From contig DFHY01000004.1 of NCBI GenBank assembly GCA_002371345.1, positions 1-39,484 on the forward strand: 39,484 nt of DNA, read 5' to 3'. Position numbers and translations under genes: made by a program. The stretch comes from Lachnospiraceae bacterium UBA3711 (GTDB lineage: Bacteria; Bacillota; Clostridia; Lachnospirales; Lachnospiraceae). Positions within the stretch are counted from its first letter, which is position 1. Every line of letters begins with the position of its first letter. The notes beneath the pieces are model-generated. The model worked only from the letters and a program-made list of their open reading frames with translations. It did no database searches and was not told where the DNA came from. Below are positions 25,029 to 33,085 of this stretch, piece by piece.

Positions 25029-25068
25029 TCATGTCAAGATAAGTCCCAAAAAGTTTTTGAAATTATTT

Positions 25069-28053
25069 TCACCATTCCTGCATATCCGCTCCAGAACCGA
25101 ATGTCATCTCCAGAAGCTCAGCAGCAATATCTTTACTGCATACCCTCATAAGATTGTCTTCAGCATCTTCCTTGGATAGCAGATTCATACTCCCATACCA
25201 GACAATCTCATTATCGATCACAGCATAATGCTCGCAAGACTCTTCCACAAGCTTGATTTCAAAACCTGCTTTGCGAAGTCTCTCCATAAGCTCCATCCTG
25301 ACATCGTCCCTGCCATATTTATAAGCGTCCGGATGCCATGTTACAATCGTCACCTTAACACCCAGTTCCTGCCGATTGCCAAGCGTAGAGATCATATGGT
25401 TTACTTTTTGATTGTTGAGTCTCGGGCTTGAAACAATTACAGTCCTCTTTGCTTCCCCAAGATCTCTCCAATAAGTATCTGCATAGTTTTCTATATCATA
25501 GATGGCGTTTGCCTTCTGCTTTTCGCCATCCATATTGACGCACAGCTCATATCCAATCTTTTTATATGCCTTCAGCCTTGCAGCATACATTTTATCGAAC
25601 TTTGGAATGTGGCTGTCTACATAATCATAGACGATGACGTTTTCTTTGCCTTCATAATCCCTGTTCAGACGACCTACATATTGCTCTACGACATTTTCAC
25701 CCGAAACCGGCGTTGCCATAAACAGGGTATCAAGTCTTGGGAAGTCGAAGCCCTCTCCAAGCAAAGACCCCGTGCCCACAAGAATCAGACTGTCAGAATC
25801 ATCCACATTGTTCAGTTCTTCTACCTGCGCTCTGCGTGCTTTAGTACCATTACCACCTGTCATCAGGATCAGCCTGTCGGCATATGCTTTAAGTCTCTCA
25901 GCAAGCTTCTTTGCATGATCAACATATTTTGTCAAAACAACAGGCGTTCTCCCAGCCTGAACGCAAGCAACAACATCTTTAATGATCTGATCGTCGCGAA
26001 CATCATTATTCCTGATCAATTCAAAAGCATCATTACCATATGGTGTTTTTGACAGATGATGCGGCTTTACAGTCCTTGTAAATCGTGGGTACACCAAATG
26101 GTCTATATTCTGCTCTTCTGCTCTGTCCTTCGCCGTAAACCGGTATCTGATTGGTCCAAGTAGAAATTCGTTTATCTTTTCCTTCCCATCACCGCGTTTC
26201 GGTGTTGCTGTTACACCGTACACATATCTGGCATTGATCTCCTGAAGCACTTCTATAGCACTATCCGAAGCAGCATGATGGCATTCGTCAAAATATACTT
26301 GCGAGTATTCTTTCAGCATCGGATGAAACCCATCTTTTTTCTTCAAAGAACGTATCATGGCTACATCCACTATTCCGGTAAGCGTATCATGTGCTCCCTG
26401 AAGGTTCCCAATCAGAGTTTTTCTTTTTCTTGTGCGTCCGGTCTTTGTCTGATATTCCGGTAGTTCTTCATCAATATCAAGGAACTCATCCAGTCGCTTA
26501 AGCCACTGATTCATCAAATCTGCCCTGTCGACAAGAATCAGTGTGCTTACACCTCTTTTTGCTATCATGTCGCAGCATACTACAGTCTTTCCAAATGCTG
26601 TGGCGGCGTGCAATATTCCAATGTCATTTTCAAGCATGGTATCCACCGCCGGAATCTGTGACTTGCGAAGTTCTCCTTTGAATGAGATGTTTAGTCTTCG
26701 GCCTTCCGTCCTCTTATCTTCAATCTTATATTCGATACCTGCTTTATCAAACTCATTTAAGATTCTCTCTCTAAGTCCGCGGGGCAAAACAATATATTTG
26801 CCTTCATCACTTCCGAGATAAATAAATCTGGATTCGTCGTAATTTGGCATATCCATAGCCTGGTTCTGAAAATATTGCTTGTTGGAAAATGTTGCCATGC
26901 GGCGGAGCTGTCTCTTTGCTTTATTCGTCATCCCCGTAGAATCAATGTATATACGATCAGCAAGCACGATATGAACCACGTCCTTCACACTTCCGGCTTC
27001 AATCTCAGAATTCTTATCCCATGGAGTCTCATTACCATCATCCTCATCGGTAGTGCTTGAGCTGTACCACAAAGAAAGATAGTCTTCTATCTCTTGTTTA
27101 GTCAGGCGTTTTGTACCTCCAAGAACTTTTAACTGATCTTCATACGCATTCCAGTTTTCATCAACAAAGGCGCTATTTCCGCTCTTCAATGCCATCCCTT
27201 GAAGAGGAAGTGCAATTACATTCCCGAGTCCACCTTCGGGAAGAGCATCCTGTGTCGGTATCATGCGATCATAGTATTTGAACGACTTTAGATTGACAGA
27301 TTCAGCACCTTTTTCAAGCAACGCAAAACCAAATCTTCTGGCCATCCGTGCAGGGATCATTTCTTTGAAGAATATCCATAAATGCGCACCTCGTCCTGAT
27401 CTCGACCGTTCTACTACCACATCCACATTCAGATTTATGCAAATGCGTCGCAATGCGTTTATCTCATCTTTCCAACTGTCATCTACATTTGCATAGTCAT
27501 CCTGCTCTGCACCTTTTGCATGATTGTCAAAGTCAAATACCAACAACTGACAAAGGTTGTTTTCAAGCATAGGATAGATCGCCACCACATCGTTTCCGAT
27601 CGGATCCAGCCCCTTCATATGTGCTTTTATAAGCGGTAAAGTAATAGGCTTATATGCTCTAATCTCACAATCCTTACAACGAACACCATCTCTTTTCTGT
27701 ATGTGACAGTTTCTATCCCAGCGATTAAAGCATTGTGTATAATACCCGTTCTTTCCCGTCTTTACGTTTGTATAGCGAAGATCGTACACATCCTTTCTGC
27801 CTCGACAGAACATCATAAAGAAGTCACTTGCAATCTTATCGGTTATTTCAAATTCCTTTATACGGGTCCCCTGGTTCGGATCATATAAATCTGTCTTAGA
27901 TTCATCGTTATCCGTAACAATATCAGCATATGAAACACCGGCTTCATCCATGCGCTGCTTCAGAAGTCGGTTTTCATCCGTAAGAGCCTGTATCTTGGAT
28001 TGCAATTGTTCAATTATATCTGAATGCTGCTGTACAGGTTCATTCATAGCCAT
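25069..28053 (-). CDS. TOTE-type primase-helicase with C-terminal phospholipase D-like domain
   Basis: The 994-residue protein starts with a coiled coil (about 10-45). A Cys-rich segment follows (NCHIQKRDGVRCKDC). The archaeo-eukaryotic primase domain (about 90-330) has VFDFDNH (catalytic acids, about 174) and RSRSGRGAHLWIFF (about 220). A superfamily 2 helicase (about 470-800) has ATAFGKT (Walker A), YFDECHH (Walker B), VTATPKRGDG (motif III) and QYVGRLNRD (motif VI). The PLD-like C-terminus (about 880-990) has HYAVIDNEIVWYGSMNLL, with His, Asp and Asn but no Lys of the usual HxK. This primase-helicase-nuclease combination is the core of TOTE conflict systems described by comparative genomics in mobile elements and viruses. 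DNA or RNA targeting in defence is inferred. The ATG at 28053 follows AGGGAG. Confidence 0.85.
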   Translation of the reverse strand: MAMNEPVQQHSDIIEQLQSKIQALTDENRLLKQRMDEAGVSYADIVTDNDESKTDLYDPNQGTRIKEFEITDKIASDFFMMFCRGRKDVYDLRYTNVKTGKNGYYTQCFNRWDRNCHIQKRDGVRCKDCEIRAYKPITLPLIKAHMKGLDPIGNDVVAIYPMLENNLCQLLVFDFDNHAKGAEQDDYANVDDSWKDEINALRRICINLNVDVVVERSRSGRGAHLWIFFKEMIPARMARRFGFALLEKGAESVNLKSFKYYDRMIPTQDALPEGGLGNVIALPLQGMALKSGNSAFVDENWNAYEDQLKVLGGTKRLTKQEIEDYLSLWYSSSTTDEDDGNETPWDKNSEIEAGSVKDVVHIVLADRIYIDSTGMTNKAKRQLRRMATFSNKQYFQNQAMDMPNYDESRFIYLGSDEGKYIVLPRGLRERILNEFDKAGIEYKIEDKRTEGRRLNISFKGELRKSQIPAVDTMLENDIGILHAATAFGKTVVCCDMIAKRGVSTLILVDRADLMNQWLKRLDEFLDIDEELPEYQTKTGRTRKRKTLIGNLQGAHDTLTGIVDVAMIRSLKKKDGFHPMLKEYSQVYFDECHHAASDSAIEVLQEINARYVYGVTATPKRGDGKEKINEFLLGPIRYRFTAKDRAEEQNIDHLVYPRFTRTVKPHHLSKTPYGNDAFELIRNNDVRDDQIIKDVVACVQAGRTPVVLTKYVDHAKKLAERLKAYADRLILMTGGNGTKARRAQVEELNNVDDSDSLILVGTGSLLGEGFDFPRLDTLFMATPVSGENVVEQYVGRLNRDYEGKENVIVYDYVDSHIPKFDKMYAARLKAYKKIGYELCVNMDGEKQKANAIYDIENYADTYWRDLGEAKRTVIVSSPRLNNQKVNHMISTLGNRQELGVKVTIVTWHPDAYKYGRDDVRMELMERLRKAGFEIKLVEESCEHYAVIDNEIVWYGSMNLLSKEDAEDNLMRVCSKDIAAELLEMTFGSGADMQEW

Positions 28054-28095
28054 CGCACTCCCTGTTTTTTGTTATGCAGATTTCACTTCACCCGG

Positions 28096-28857
28096 TCATT
28101 CATCAATCACGGAAACGGTCTCAATCTTATACCCGAGTTTCCCCATGACTTCCAACTTTTCGAACTCACCGGTCTCGGAATCAATAACGATCATCGCCGA
28201 CTCTCCGATCTGGGTGCCGTCACGATATGTAGAGAATACATCCGTTGAGATTATCCCATCCTTTTCGAATATACTCTCCACCGGCGTATGTCCAACTACC
28301 TGTTTGTAAACATCCGCCCGGAAAGTCTCTCTGTCCTCATTCTGCGGTCTGAGCCACAGAGGAGACTCGTCATTCCAGAGATTATCGTGCGAAGCATCGT
28401 TTACTGCCGCTATAACATCATCTATATCGGCATCCAGCAGATCCTCGTTGAGCCACGTCAGAAACTCAACCGTAAGACCACCATGAGAAAACAGGACTTT
28501 ATCAATGCGGTGCATTATGTTTATCTGTGAAGAATCCTGAAGACTGTTCTCCAGCTCTTCCAGCTTTGCCATTACAGTTCGCTCTGCATAGGGAGAGTAC
28601 CCCGTTTCAAGTTTTCCCCATGGAAATCTGACATCATGGTTGCCATAGCACCACAATGTATCAGGATACGATGCCGCGAATGCAATCGCACGGTCGAATG
28701 TCTCTCTATATCGTTCGATCTGGAACTCCATATCCCAGTCATCCGGCATATCCATGAGACATACCGCCCTGTCAGCTTTACCGGCTTTCAGGATATTCTC
28801 TGCCCTGTCAAATATCCATGTTTTCAGATGAATGTCAGGTACAACAAGCACCTTCAT
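28096..28857 (-). CDS. Calcineurin-like metallophosphoesterase
   Basis: The 253-residue protein has VLVVPDIHLK (D-x-H motif), WCYGNHDVRFP (GNHD), LFSHGG and VVGHTPV (GHxP). The second motif, usually GDxxD(R/N), is LMDMPDDWD, so the Gly is replaced by Met while acidic residues remain. The family hydrolyses phosphomonoesters, diesters or nucleotides; the target here is unknown. ATG at 28857 is chosen (GAGGGAAAA upstream) over a start 16 codons earlier. It lies 42 bases upstream of the TOTE gene on the same strand, suggesting co-transcription and a possible accessory role. Confidence 0.85.
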   Translation of the reverse strand: MKVLVVPDIHLKTWIFDRAENILKAGKADRAVCLMDMPDDWDMEFQIERYRETFDRAIAFAASYPDTLWCYGNHDVRFPWGKLETGYSPYAERTVMAKLEELENSLQDSSQINIMHRIDKVLFSHGGLTVEFLTWLNEDLLDADIDDVIAAVNDASHDNLWNDESPLWLRPQNEDRETFRADVYKQVVGHTPVESIFEKDGIISTDVFSTYRDGTQIGESAMIVIDSETGEFEKLEVMGKLGYKIETVSVIDE

Positions 28858-29013
28858 ATATTTTTCCCTCTTATATGCAAAATGACTTTCGAGCGATATG
28901 CGCATTCGAAAGTCACCACCCGTTTTATCAATGTTATCGTCAAAAACGACTACAGATATTATAGCATTTCTGCAGCCGTTTTTCTATCTTATTCTTGTGA
29001 AAAAATGGGTATT

Positions 29014-29169
29014 TTATGATATTAGGCCAAGTATTCTGTCGTACTCATCCTGATGCTTCCATATTACATATATTTCAGTGCTTCCCAATACCTCCTTTTC
29101 AATAAGGGATGCCACTATCCGCTTATCATAGGTTTCTATACCCGCATATTTCATGTGGCGTTTTGTCAT
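29014..29169 (-). pseudogene. Unidentified coding fragment, 51 codons
   Basis: The frame reads TKRHMKYAGIETYDKRIVAS and ends in WKHQDEYDRILGLIS before TAA. Composition is strongly protein-like, but the frame upstream turns into low-grade sequence and there is no RBS. I do not recognise the family. Likely the C-terminal end of a lost gene. Confidence 0.3.
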
Positions 29170-29264
29170 TGCGCTGTACAGTAGAAAGTCAGGAACAGAT
29201 AGATAGGATAAATGAGCTGGAAGAAATGGACTGGACAGAAAGAGAAAAAAATATCCCGGCGTAA
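29169..29264 (+). pseudogene. Unidentified coding fragment on the plus strand
   Basis: The frame gives VESQEQIDRINELEEMDWTE then REKNIPA and a stop, a charged helical end. It starts where the minus-strand fragment's good frame begins, so a junction near 29170 is likely. Its 3' end coincides with a terminator hairpin. Confidence 0.25.
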
Positions 29265-29277
29265 ACATGCCGGGATA
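29245..29277 (-). terminator. Intrinsic terminator-like hairpin
   Basis: TATCCCGGC (29252-29260) and GCCGGGATA (29269-29277) form a perfect 9-bp stem. On the minus strand a run of seven T follows (complement of 29245-29251). It would be a second stop for transcripts of the AlbA_2 gene. Confidence 0.75.
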
Positions 29278-29369
29278 CTCTAAATGGTATCTTGTACAGA
29301 TAGTCAATGATTTTATATTCAGGCAGATGGAAAAGCATGGGCTGAAAATAGAACTCTGACATACAACAC

Positions 29370-29415
29370 AAAAAAGCAGTTCTGAAACTTAAGGAAACTT
29401 AACTTCAGAGCTGCT
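29370..29415 (-). terminator. Intrinsic terminator of the AlbA_2 gene
   Basis: AGCAGTTCTGAA (29375-29386) and TTCAGAGCTGCT (29404-29415) pair over 12 bp with one G-T. On the minus strand six T follow; on the plus strand the tail is ATTTTATTG, so it might work in both directions. Confidence 0.75.
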
Positions 29416-29524
29416 ATTTTATTGATTTGCTGATTTTAAGCCATTCTTGCACGCATAAGCAGATCATTTTCATACTCAAAACAAAGCTTGATGAAACTTA
29501 CGGAAACTTATATCAGTCATCCTC

Positions 29525-31003
29525 TTATGCCCAATACGGCACATACTTCATATATCTCGGAGCAGTAGACGGATCCACAGGCTTTATAAGCTTTGCATCT
29601 AGCGTATCTCTTATAATTCTTGATGCCTTAACCTTTTCCTTCTCGTCTAAGCCAAAGGCGTTCCTGATCTCAGTGTTTGTAACAGCGTCTGATGTAACAA
29701 ATGCAAGACAAGCGATCATATAACATGTTCGTACACGATCTTCCTTTGTCGTCATATCAAAATCAACCCTTGAATATAATGTAACCTTTGTAAATTGGTT
29801 GTTCTGATTCTCTACCTTTGGTGCAATAAGAGATTCAGCCCGCGTTGCTGCTATTACCTTGTCAAATCCGCTTCCACGCTCCTCACAAATACCACACCGG
29901 TGCATGAATCCTGCCATATTTTCATTTCTCGATAACGGAACGGTATCGACAATACGTTCAATAGCTACCAGCGGTGCTCCAGCGTTTGAGAATTCAATCC
30001 TGTCAGAAAAAATCTCCACCATCGGACTTGTTCCTCTTTGTTCCAGCGACTGGTGAACCATGACGTTTGCAAGTAATTCTCTGATCGCCGTTTCAGGAAA
30101 ACGATACTTCTGCCTTCGTATCCCACTCTCGATTATTTCCTCCTGCGGTATAACCGCAAGGATATACTGTACTATTTCTTCAAACGCAATGGCATACCCA
30201 TTATAAAAGGTCTTTTCCCCGATACCTCCTATCCGAGATTTATCCGGATACCTGATAATGCGTACGCTTCTCTTAGCAAGATTTTCAAAAGCTTTAAGAT
30301 CAGCGGCTATCATCAGTGCCCCATAGTATGAGATATCCCATGTGCCACCATCGTTTTTATGAATGAACTTCTCATCCCTGAGATCTTTAAGAACTTTCTC
30401 TCTGTTCGCAGGAATCGGAGCTCCTATCTTCTTATAATATCCAGGATAATCCAGTAAAGTAACAACATCCTCGTCAGTCGCTTCAAAATATGCTATACGT
30501 TTTTCATATGGCGTTTTGTCAAACTTACGCCAGAGTGCGGCTTCCTTTTCCGGATATTCTGCCAAAGGCTGAAGATTGCTGCCAACTCTTACATACCCGA
30601 CGCTCTCATATTTTGTAGGCTCTCCCTCTGCGCATGGTATCTCTATTAGTGTCACATGGATCGACTCACCCTTAGAATTCTCAAACGGTACCTCATGAAA
30701 TTTGAATTCTATCTTCGGATTAACCTGCCTGTTAAGCCATAATTCAATTTCCATATTTCCCTTTTTGGCTTTTCTGTATTCAAACTCTGTTCCGACAATT
30801 TCATGCGTGTCGTCTTTTATTCCCCACGCAATATATCCATATACCCGGTCACAGAGTGTCGCTTCATTACTCATAGCCGAGATGTATTTGGCAATCCTTT
30901 CCGGATCTTGATTATTCACCTTAAACTCTGCCCATTCCACTTCTGTTGGCAATGCTGCAAGCGAACGAACAAGTTCTTGATAATATTCTACTGATCGCTC
31001 CAT
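29525..31003 (-). CDS. AlbA_2/Schlafen-type ATP-binding protein with C-terminal winged helix
   Basis: The 492-residue protein has an N-terminal AlbA_2 (Schlafen) domain at about 15-145: VEWAEFKVNNQDPERIAKYI, YGYIAWGIKDDTHEIVGTEF and YVRVGSNLQPL. The middle contains a GHKL-like ATPase part (FPETAIRELLANVMVHQSL and GTSPMVEIFSDRIEFSNAG, ERGSGFDKVI). The C-terminal 70 residues look like a winged helix (VTNTEIRNAFGLDE, KASRIIRDTLDAKLI). Such proteins are common in defence islands and as putative regulators of mobile elements. The exact role is unknown. It lies between the phosphoesterase/TOTE pair and the DUF2314-like gene, all on the minus strand. Confidence 0.8.
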   Translation of the reverse strand: MERSVEYYQELVRSLAALPTEVEWAEFKVNNQDPERIAKYISAMSNEATLCDRVYGYIAWGIKDDTHEIVGTEFEYRKAKKGNMEIELWLNRQVNPKIEFKFHEVPFENSKGESIHVTLIEIPCAEGEPTKYESVGYVRVGSNLQPLAEYPEKEAALWRKFDKTPYEKRIAYFEATDEDVVTLLDYPGYYKKIGAPIPANREKVLKDLRDEKFIHKNDGGTWDISYYGALMIAADLKAFENLAKRSVRIIRYPDKSRIGGIGEKTFYNGYAIAFEEIVQYILAVIPQEEIIESGIRRQKYRFPETAIRELLANVMVHQSLEQRGTSPMVEIFSDRIEFSNAGAPLVAIERIVDTVPLSRNENMAGFMHRCGICEERGSGFDKVIAATRAESLIAPKVENQNNQFTKVTLYSRVDFDMTTKEDRVRTCYMIACLAFVTSDAVTNTEIRNAFGLDEKEKVKASRIIRDTLDAKLIKPVDPSTAPRYMKYVPYWA

Positions 31004-31028
31004 TACGAATGCTCCTCCAGTTATATCA

Positions 31029-31319
31029 TTATCCCTGCTTCATCCACGGCAATACTGCGACAGGAATCACTTCACCGTCATCGAATTCATGCGGCACAAC
31101 TTCAACCGAATCTCCGTTATGCAGACCCACCAAGGGATTGAACGGTACATCTATCAATCTGCCTATAACGCTGTTTCCTTGCCTGCTCTGTTCTCTGACC
31201 CACATCAGCTCGCGCTTCTTATCAGGTGTGAAGAACTGTACCATAATATCGTCTGGATAAGCCGGATGCCGGTGCTCATCAAACGGAACATCATCGTGGA
31301 TCTCAACCCTGTCCTTCAT
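31029..31319 (-). CDS. DUF2314-like small protein, possibly N-terminally truncated
   Basis: The 96-residue acidic protein has YPDDIMVQFFTPDKKRELMW, GRLIDVPFNP and GDSVEVVPHEFDDGEV. This order weakly resembles DUF2314, a family with no known function. The codons before the ATG remain protein-like in frame (KEADSIKDNYGY) back to a TAA at about 31370, and no good RBS precedes ATG at 31319. So the true gene may have been longer and lost its 5' end. It ends 25 bases before the AlbA_2 gene begins, so a shared transcript is likely. Confidence 0.5.
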   Translation of the reverse strand: MKDRVEIHDDVPFDEHRHPAYPDDIMVQFFTPDKKRELMWVREQSRQGNSVIGRLIDVPFNPLVGLHNGDSVEVVPHEFDDGEVIPVAVLPWMKQG

Positions 31320-31384
31320 ATATCCGTAATTATCCTTAATGGAATCGGCTTCCTTTTCAATGTCATTCAGTTAAGGTCAGATAG

Positions 31385-31588
31385 AGCCAATTCATTATTA
31401 TAGGCAGAGAAATTAACGTTCAGTTAAGCAGATTATACTACATACCACGAGAGAAGCTATGGAAAAACGGAGAATCCGTCGATTACTGGCGGAAATGGAT
31501 GCAGTGGCAGGAGAAGAGGAACAGAGAATGCAAGATTTTTGAGAATGATAATAAGACAGACGTCATGTCTGCCGCATACCTGTTATAA
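31385..31588 (+). pseudogene. Coding remnant without start codon
   Basis: A stop-to-stop frame of 67 codons reads LYYIPREKLWKNGESVDYWR then KWMQWQEKRNRECKIFENDN, which is clearly protein-like, ending in TAA. No ATG or RBS occurs near its beginning. Unrecognised family; probably the end of a mobile-element gene. Confidence 0.35.
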
Positions 31589-31604
31589 TGATGGCGTCAG
31601 GCCA

Positions 31605-31832
31605 TTATGCTGCCCGATAAAGGAAGCTCTTTGCCGATTGAGGCTTTATCTTCCTCGGCGCAGATCGGTTTGGTCTAATGGGGATTAGAAAGCGTCCGAT
31701 TAGCCTGCATGGATTGATTTCGCCATCGTTTCTCTTGAGGAAGGCTTTGCAAACGCAGGCAGCGGTGGCGAAATTTACTTTGTAATCGTACTTTCTCCGC
31801 AGACCGTTTCCGCTTTGCCGAGTTACTGCCAT
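31605..31832 (-). CDS. Doubtful 75-residue basic ORF
   Basis: The ORF (MAVTRQSGNGLRRKYDYKVN at the start, SAKSFLYRAA at the end) is rich in Arg, Lys and Ala. No good RBS is visible, and the stretch could instead be non-coding. No family recognised. Listed so that the region is not left blank. Confidence 0.25.
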   Translation of the reverse strand: MAVTRQSGNGLRRKYDYKVNFATAACVCKAFLKRNDGEINPCRLIGRFLIPIRPNRSAPRKIKPQSAKSFLYRAA

Positions 31833-31892
31833 ATGGCGGGCTAGTTAAACTTCATATAGTCTGTCCCCCCCTACTCTCGTTTTCTCCCAATA

Positions 31893-31929
31893 AAAAGCAC
31901 CCTCAGGTAATTGAACCCAAAAGTGCTTT
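31893..31929 (-). terminator. Intrinsic terminator of the small membrane protein gene
   Basis: AAAGCAC (31894-31900) pairs with GTGCTTT (31923-31929). On the minus strand the stem runs into TTTTTATT. It lies 36 bases after the stop of the membrane protein gene. Confidence 0.65.
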
Positions 31930-31964
31930 CCGTTCCATTCGGTTTCTTCAGTTGTAGTCTGCCT

Positions 31965-32282
31965 CTATCTACAAGCCAGCGTATCTACTATATCCATCAC
32001 TTTCCCTTGAAGCACACCCAATGCCAAAACAATCAAGCTCATTCCTTCCGGCAACCAGAACATGCTGGCACAAATCAGTGTGACCAACAGTGTCCTCCCC
32101 CAGATAAAAAGTCCAAACACAAGAACCAACACTGTCGCAAACAACATTACGGCACTGATAGCCTTCAATACTACTGCACTGATCGCTGTAATCATGATCC
32201 CCACTGTCTGTAAAATCCCGATCAAAACCATCAGCATGAACCCGGCAAAGCGGATCAGCGCGTTTTTCAGACAGTACATCAT
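31965..32282 (-). CDS. Small multi-pass membrane protein, conjugative-element type
   Basis: The 105-residue, very hydrophobic protein has three or four segments: FAGFMLMVLIGILQTVGIMI, AISAVMLFATVLVLVFGLFI, and TLLVTLICASMFWLPEG with LIVLALGVLQG. Proteins of this shape occur in Firmicute integrative conjugative elements near an XRE regulator, as here; that link is from general familiarity, not proof. ATG at 32282 (or 32279) follows AGGAGGAG. It is divergent from the XRE regulator. Confidence 0.6.
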   Translation of the reverse strand: MMYCLKNALIRFAGFMLMVLIGILQTVGIMITAISAVVLKAISAVMLFATVLVLVFGLFIWGRTLLVTLICASMFWLPEGMSLIVLALGVLQGKVMDIVDTLACR

Positions 32283-32302
32283 CCTTAACTCCTCCTCTCG
32301 TC

Positions 32303-32370
32303 ATAATATACTTTTATTATATATTATATCTTTATTTGCTATATGAATCAAGATATACTTCCAGTATAAT
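32303..32370. promoter_or_regulatory. Divergent promoter/operator region of the XRE regulator and membrane protein
   Basis: TATACT-TCC-AGTATA (32354-32368) is a perfect 6-3-6 palindrome overlapping a TATAAT (32365-32370) that would serve the XRE gene. ATAATATA (32303-32310) and TATATTAT (32320-32327) form a second inverted repeat on the side of the membrane protein gene. Such palindromes are usual operators of XRE repressors that control themselves and a divergent gene. Confidence 0.5.
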
Positions 32371-32414
32371 AAATATCGTAACCTGATATTTGTTCATATG
32401 ATGGAGTACACGCT

Positions 32415-32765
32415 ATGCCCAAAAGCAAATTATCACCACAGGAGATGAAGGAATCAAACGCACTTGCCCAGAAAGTGAAGCAGCTGCGGATCGCCAACAA
32501 TCTGACACAGTCTGATGTTGCCAGGGAACTGAATGTCTCTCCCGGTTTTATCAGCAATGTCGAGAACGGCCGGACAGCCATGTCTCTGCGCCTGCTGATC
32601 TACTATGCAAAGATGACAGGCACAACACTGGATATGTTGGTCGGAGACATGACCCCGGAGTACAGGGATGATGCCCTGGATAACGCAGTCTTAGAAGCCA
32701 TAAAAAGCCTTTCCGTTGCTCAGAAGGAAAAACTGCTCAGAATTCTGGAGATTCTGAAGGAATAA
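32415..32765 (+). CDS. XRE-family HTH transcriptional regulator
   Basis: The 116-residue protein has a helix-turn-helix at about residues 20-75: VKQLRIANNLTQSDVARELN, VSPGFISNVENGRTAMSLRL and LIYYAKMTGTTLDMLVGD, the full HTH_3 pattern. The C-terminal helix (SLSVAQKEKLLRILEILKE) probably makes a dimer. It likely represses its own promoter and the divergent membrane protein gene through the palindromes upstream. It lies at the edge of the accessory island, next to core rpsB-tsf. Confidence 0.85.
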   Translation: MPKSKLSPQEMKESNALAQKVKQLRIANNLTQSDVARELNVSPGFISNVENGRTAMSLRLLIYYAKMTGTTLDMLVGDMTPEYRDDALDNAVLEAIKSLSVAQKEKLLRILEILKE

Positions 32766-32794
32766 AAAGAAGGAACCGTCACACGGACAGTTCC
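32766..32794 (-). terminator. Terminator-like hairpin, minus strand
   Basis: GGAACCGTC (32772-32780) and GACAGTTCC (32786-32794) pair with one mismatch; on the minus strand TTCTTTTTATT follows. It may be a late stop for the rpsB-tsf transcript. Confidence 0.4.
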
Positions 32795-32892
32795 CTCCAA
32801 TTATGTGTAGATTATTCAACCACGATATCTAATGAATTCAAGTTTTTCAGTGACTGTTTCGCTCCAAAGAAGAATGAAACGAATTTACTAAC

Positions 32893-32945
32893 AAAAGTGG
32901 GACAGGCGGTTTTATCCCACCCCTTTCCCACTCTGTCCCACTTTT
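32893..32945. terminator. Large inverted repeat, possible bidirectional terminator
   Basis: AAAAGTGGGACAG (32893-32905) and CTGTCCCACTTTT (32933-32945) form a perfect 13-bp stem whose ends supply T-runs on both strands. The 27-base loop contains another TCCCAC (32915-32920) able to pair with the left arm. It lies between convergent genes. Confidence 0.6.
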
Positions 32946-33085
32946 CAGCGGAACCTCATGGAATTTTGCGATATTTTGCGATACTTCGCCGGTCGGGTAA
33001 AAAACCCCGAAACCCGCATAGAAACTGGAAAAACTGAGAAAATCGCGGCTGACCGGCATCCTCTTTGAAAGGTGCTAAATTCGCC

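Larger units (their letters stand above)
28858..29524. other. Remnant-rich intergenic region
   Basis: The 667 bases contain no intact gene. They hold two coding-like fragments facing each other (29014-29169 minus; 29169-29264 plus), two strong minus-strand terminators (29245-29277; 29370-29415) and a near-repeat GAAACTTA(A/C)GGAAACTTA at about 29384-29401 and 29492-29509. It looks like a junction between inserted segments. Confidence 0.6.
31320..31964. other. Scar region between island genes
   Basis: The 645 bases contain a plus-strand coding-like frame without a start (31385-31588), a doubtful minus-strand ORF (31605-31832), a run of seven C at about 31866, and a terminator (31893-31929). 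No complete gene is supported. Confidence 0.5.
32766..33085. other. Convergent spacer between the XRE gene and tsf
   Basis: The 320 bases hold no supported gene. Two inverted-repeat structures (32772-32794 and 32893-32945) probably end transcripts from one or both sides. Short repeats of GCGATATTTTGCGATACT occur near 32960. Confidence 0.6.

Noticed and set aside
31969..32304. Minus-strand 111-codon ORF overlapping the small membrane protein
   Set aside because: Its hydrophilic translation shadows a frame with clear membrane segments and a proper ribosome binding site.
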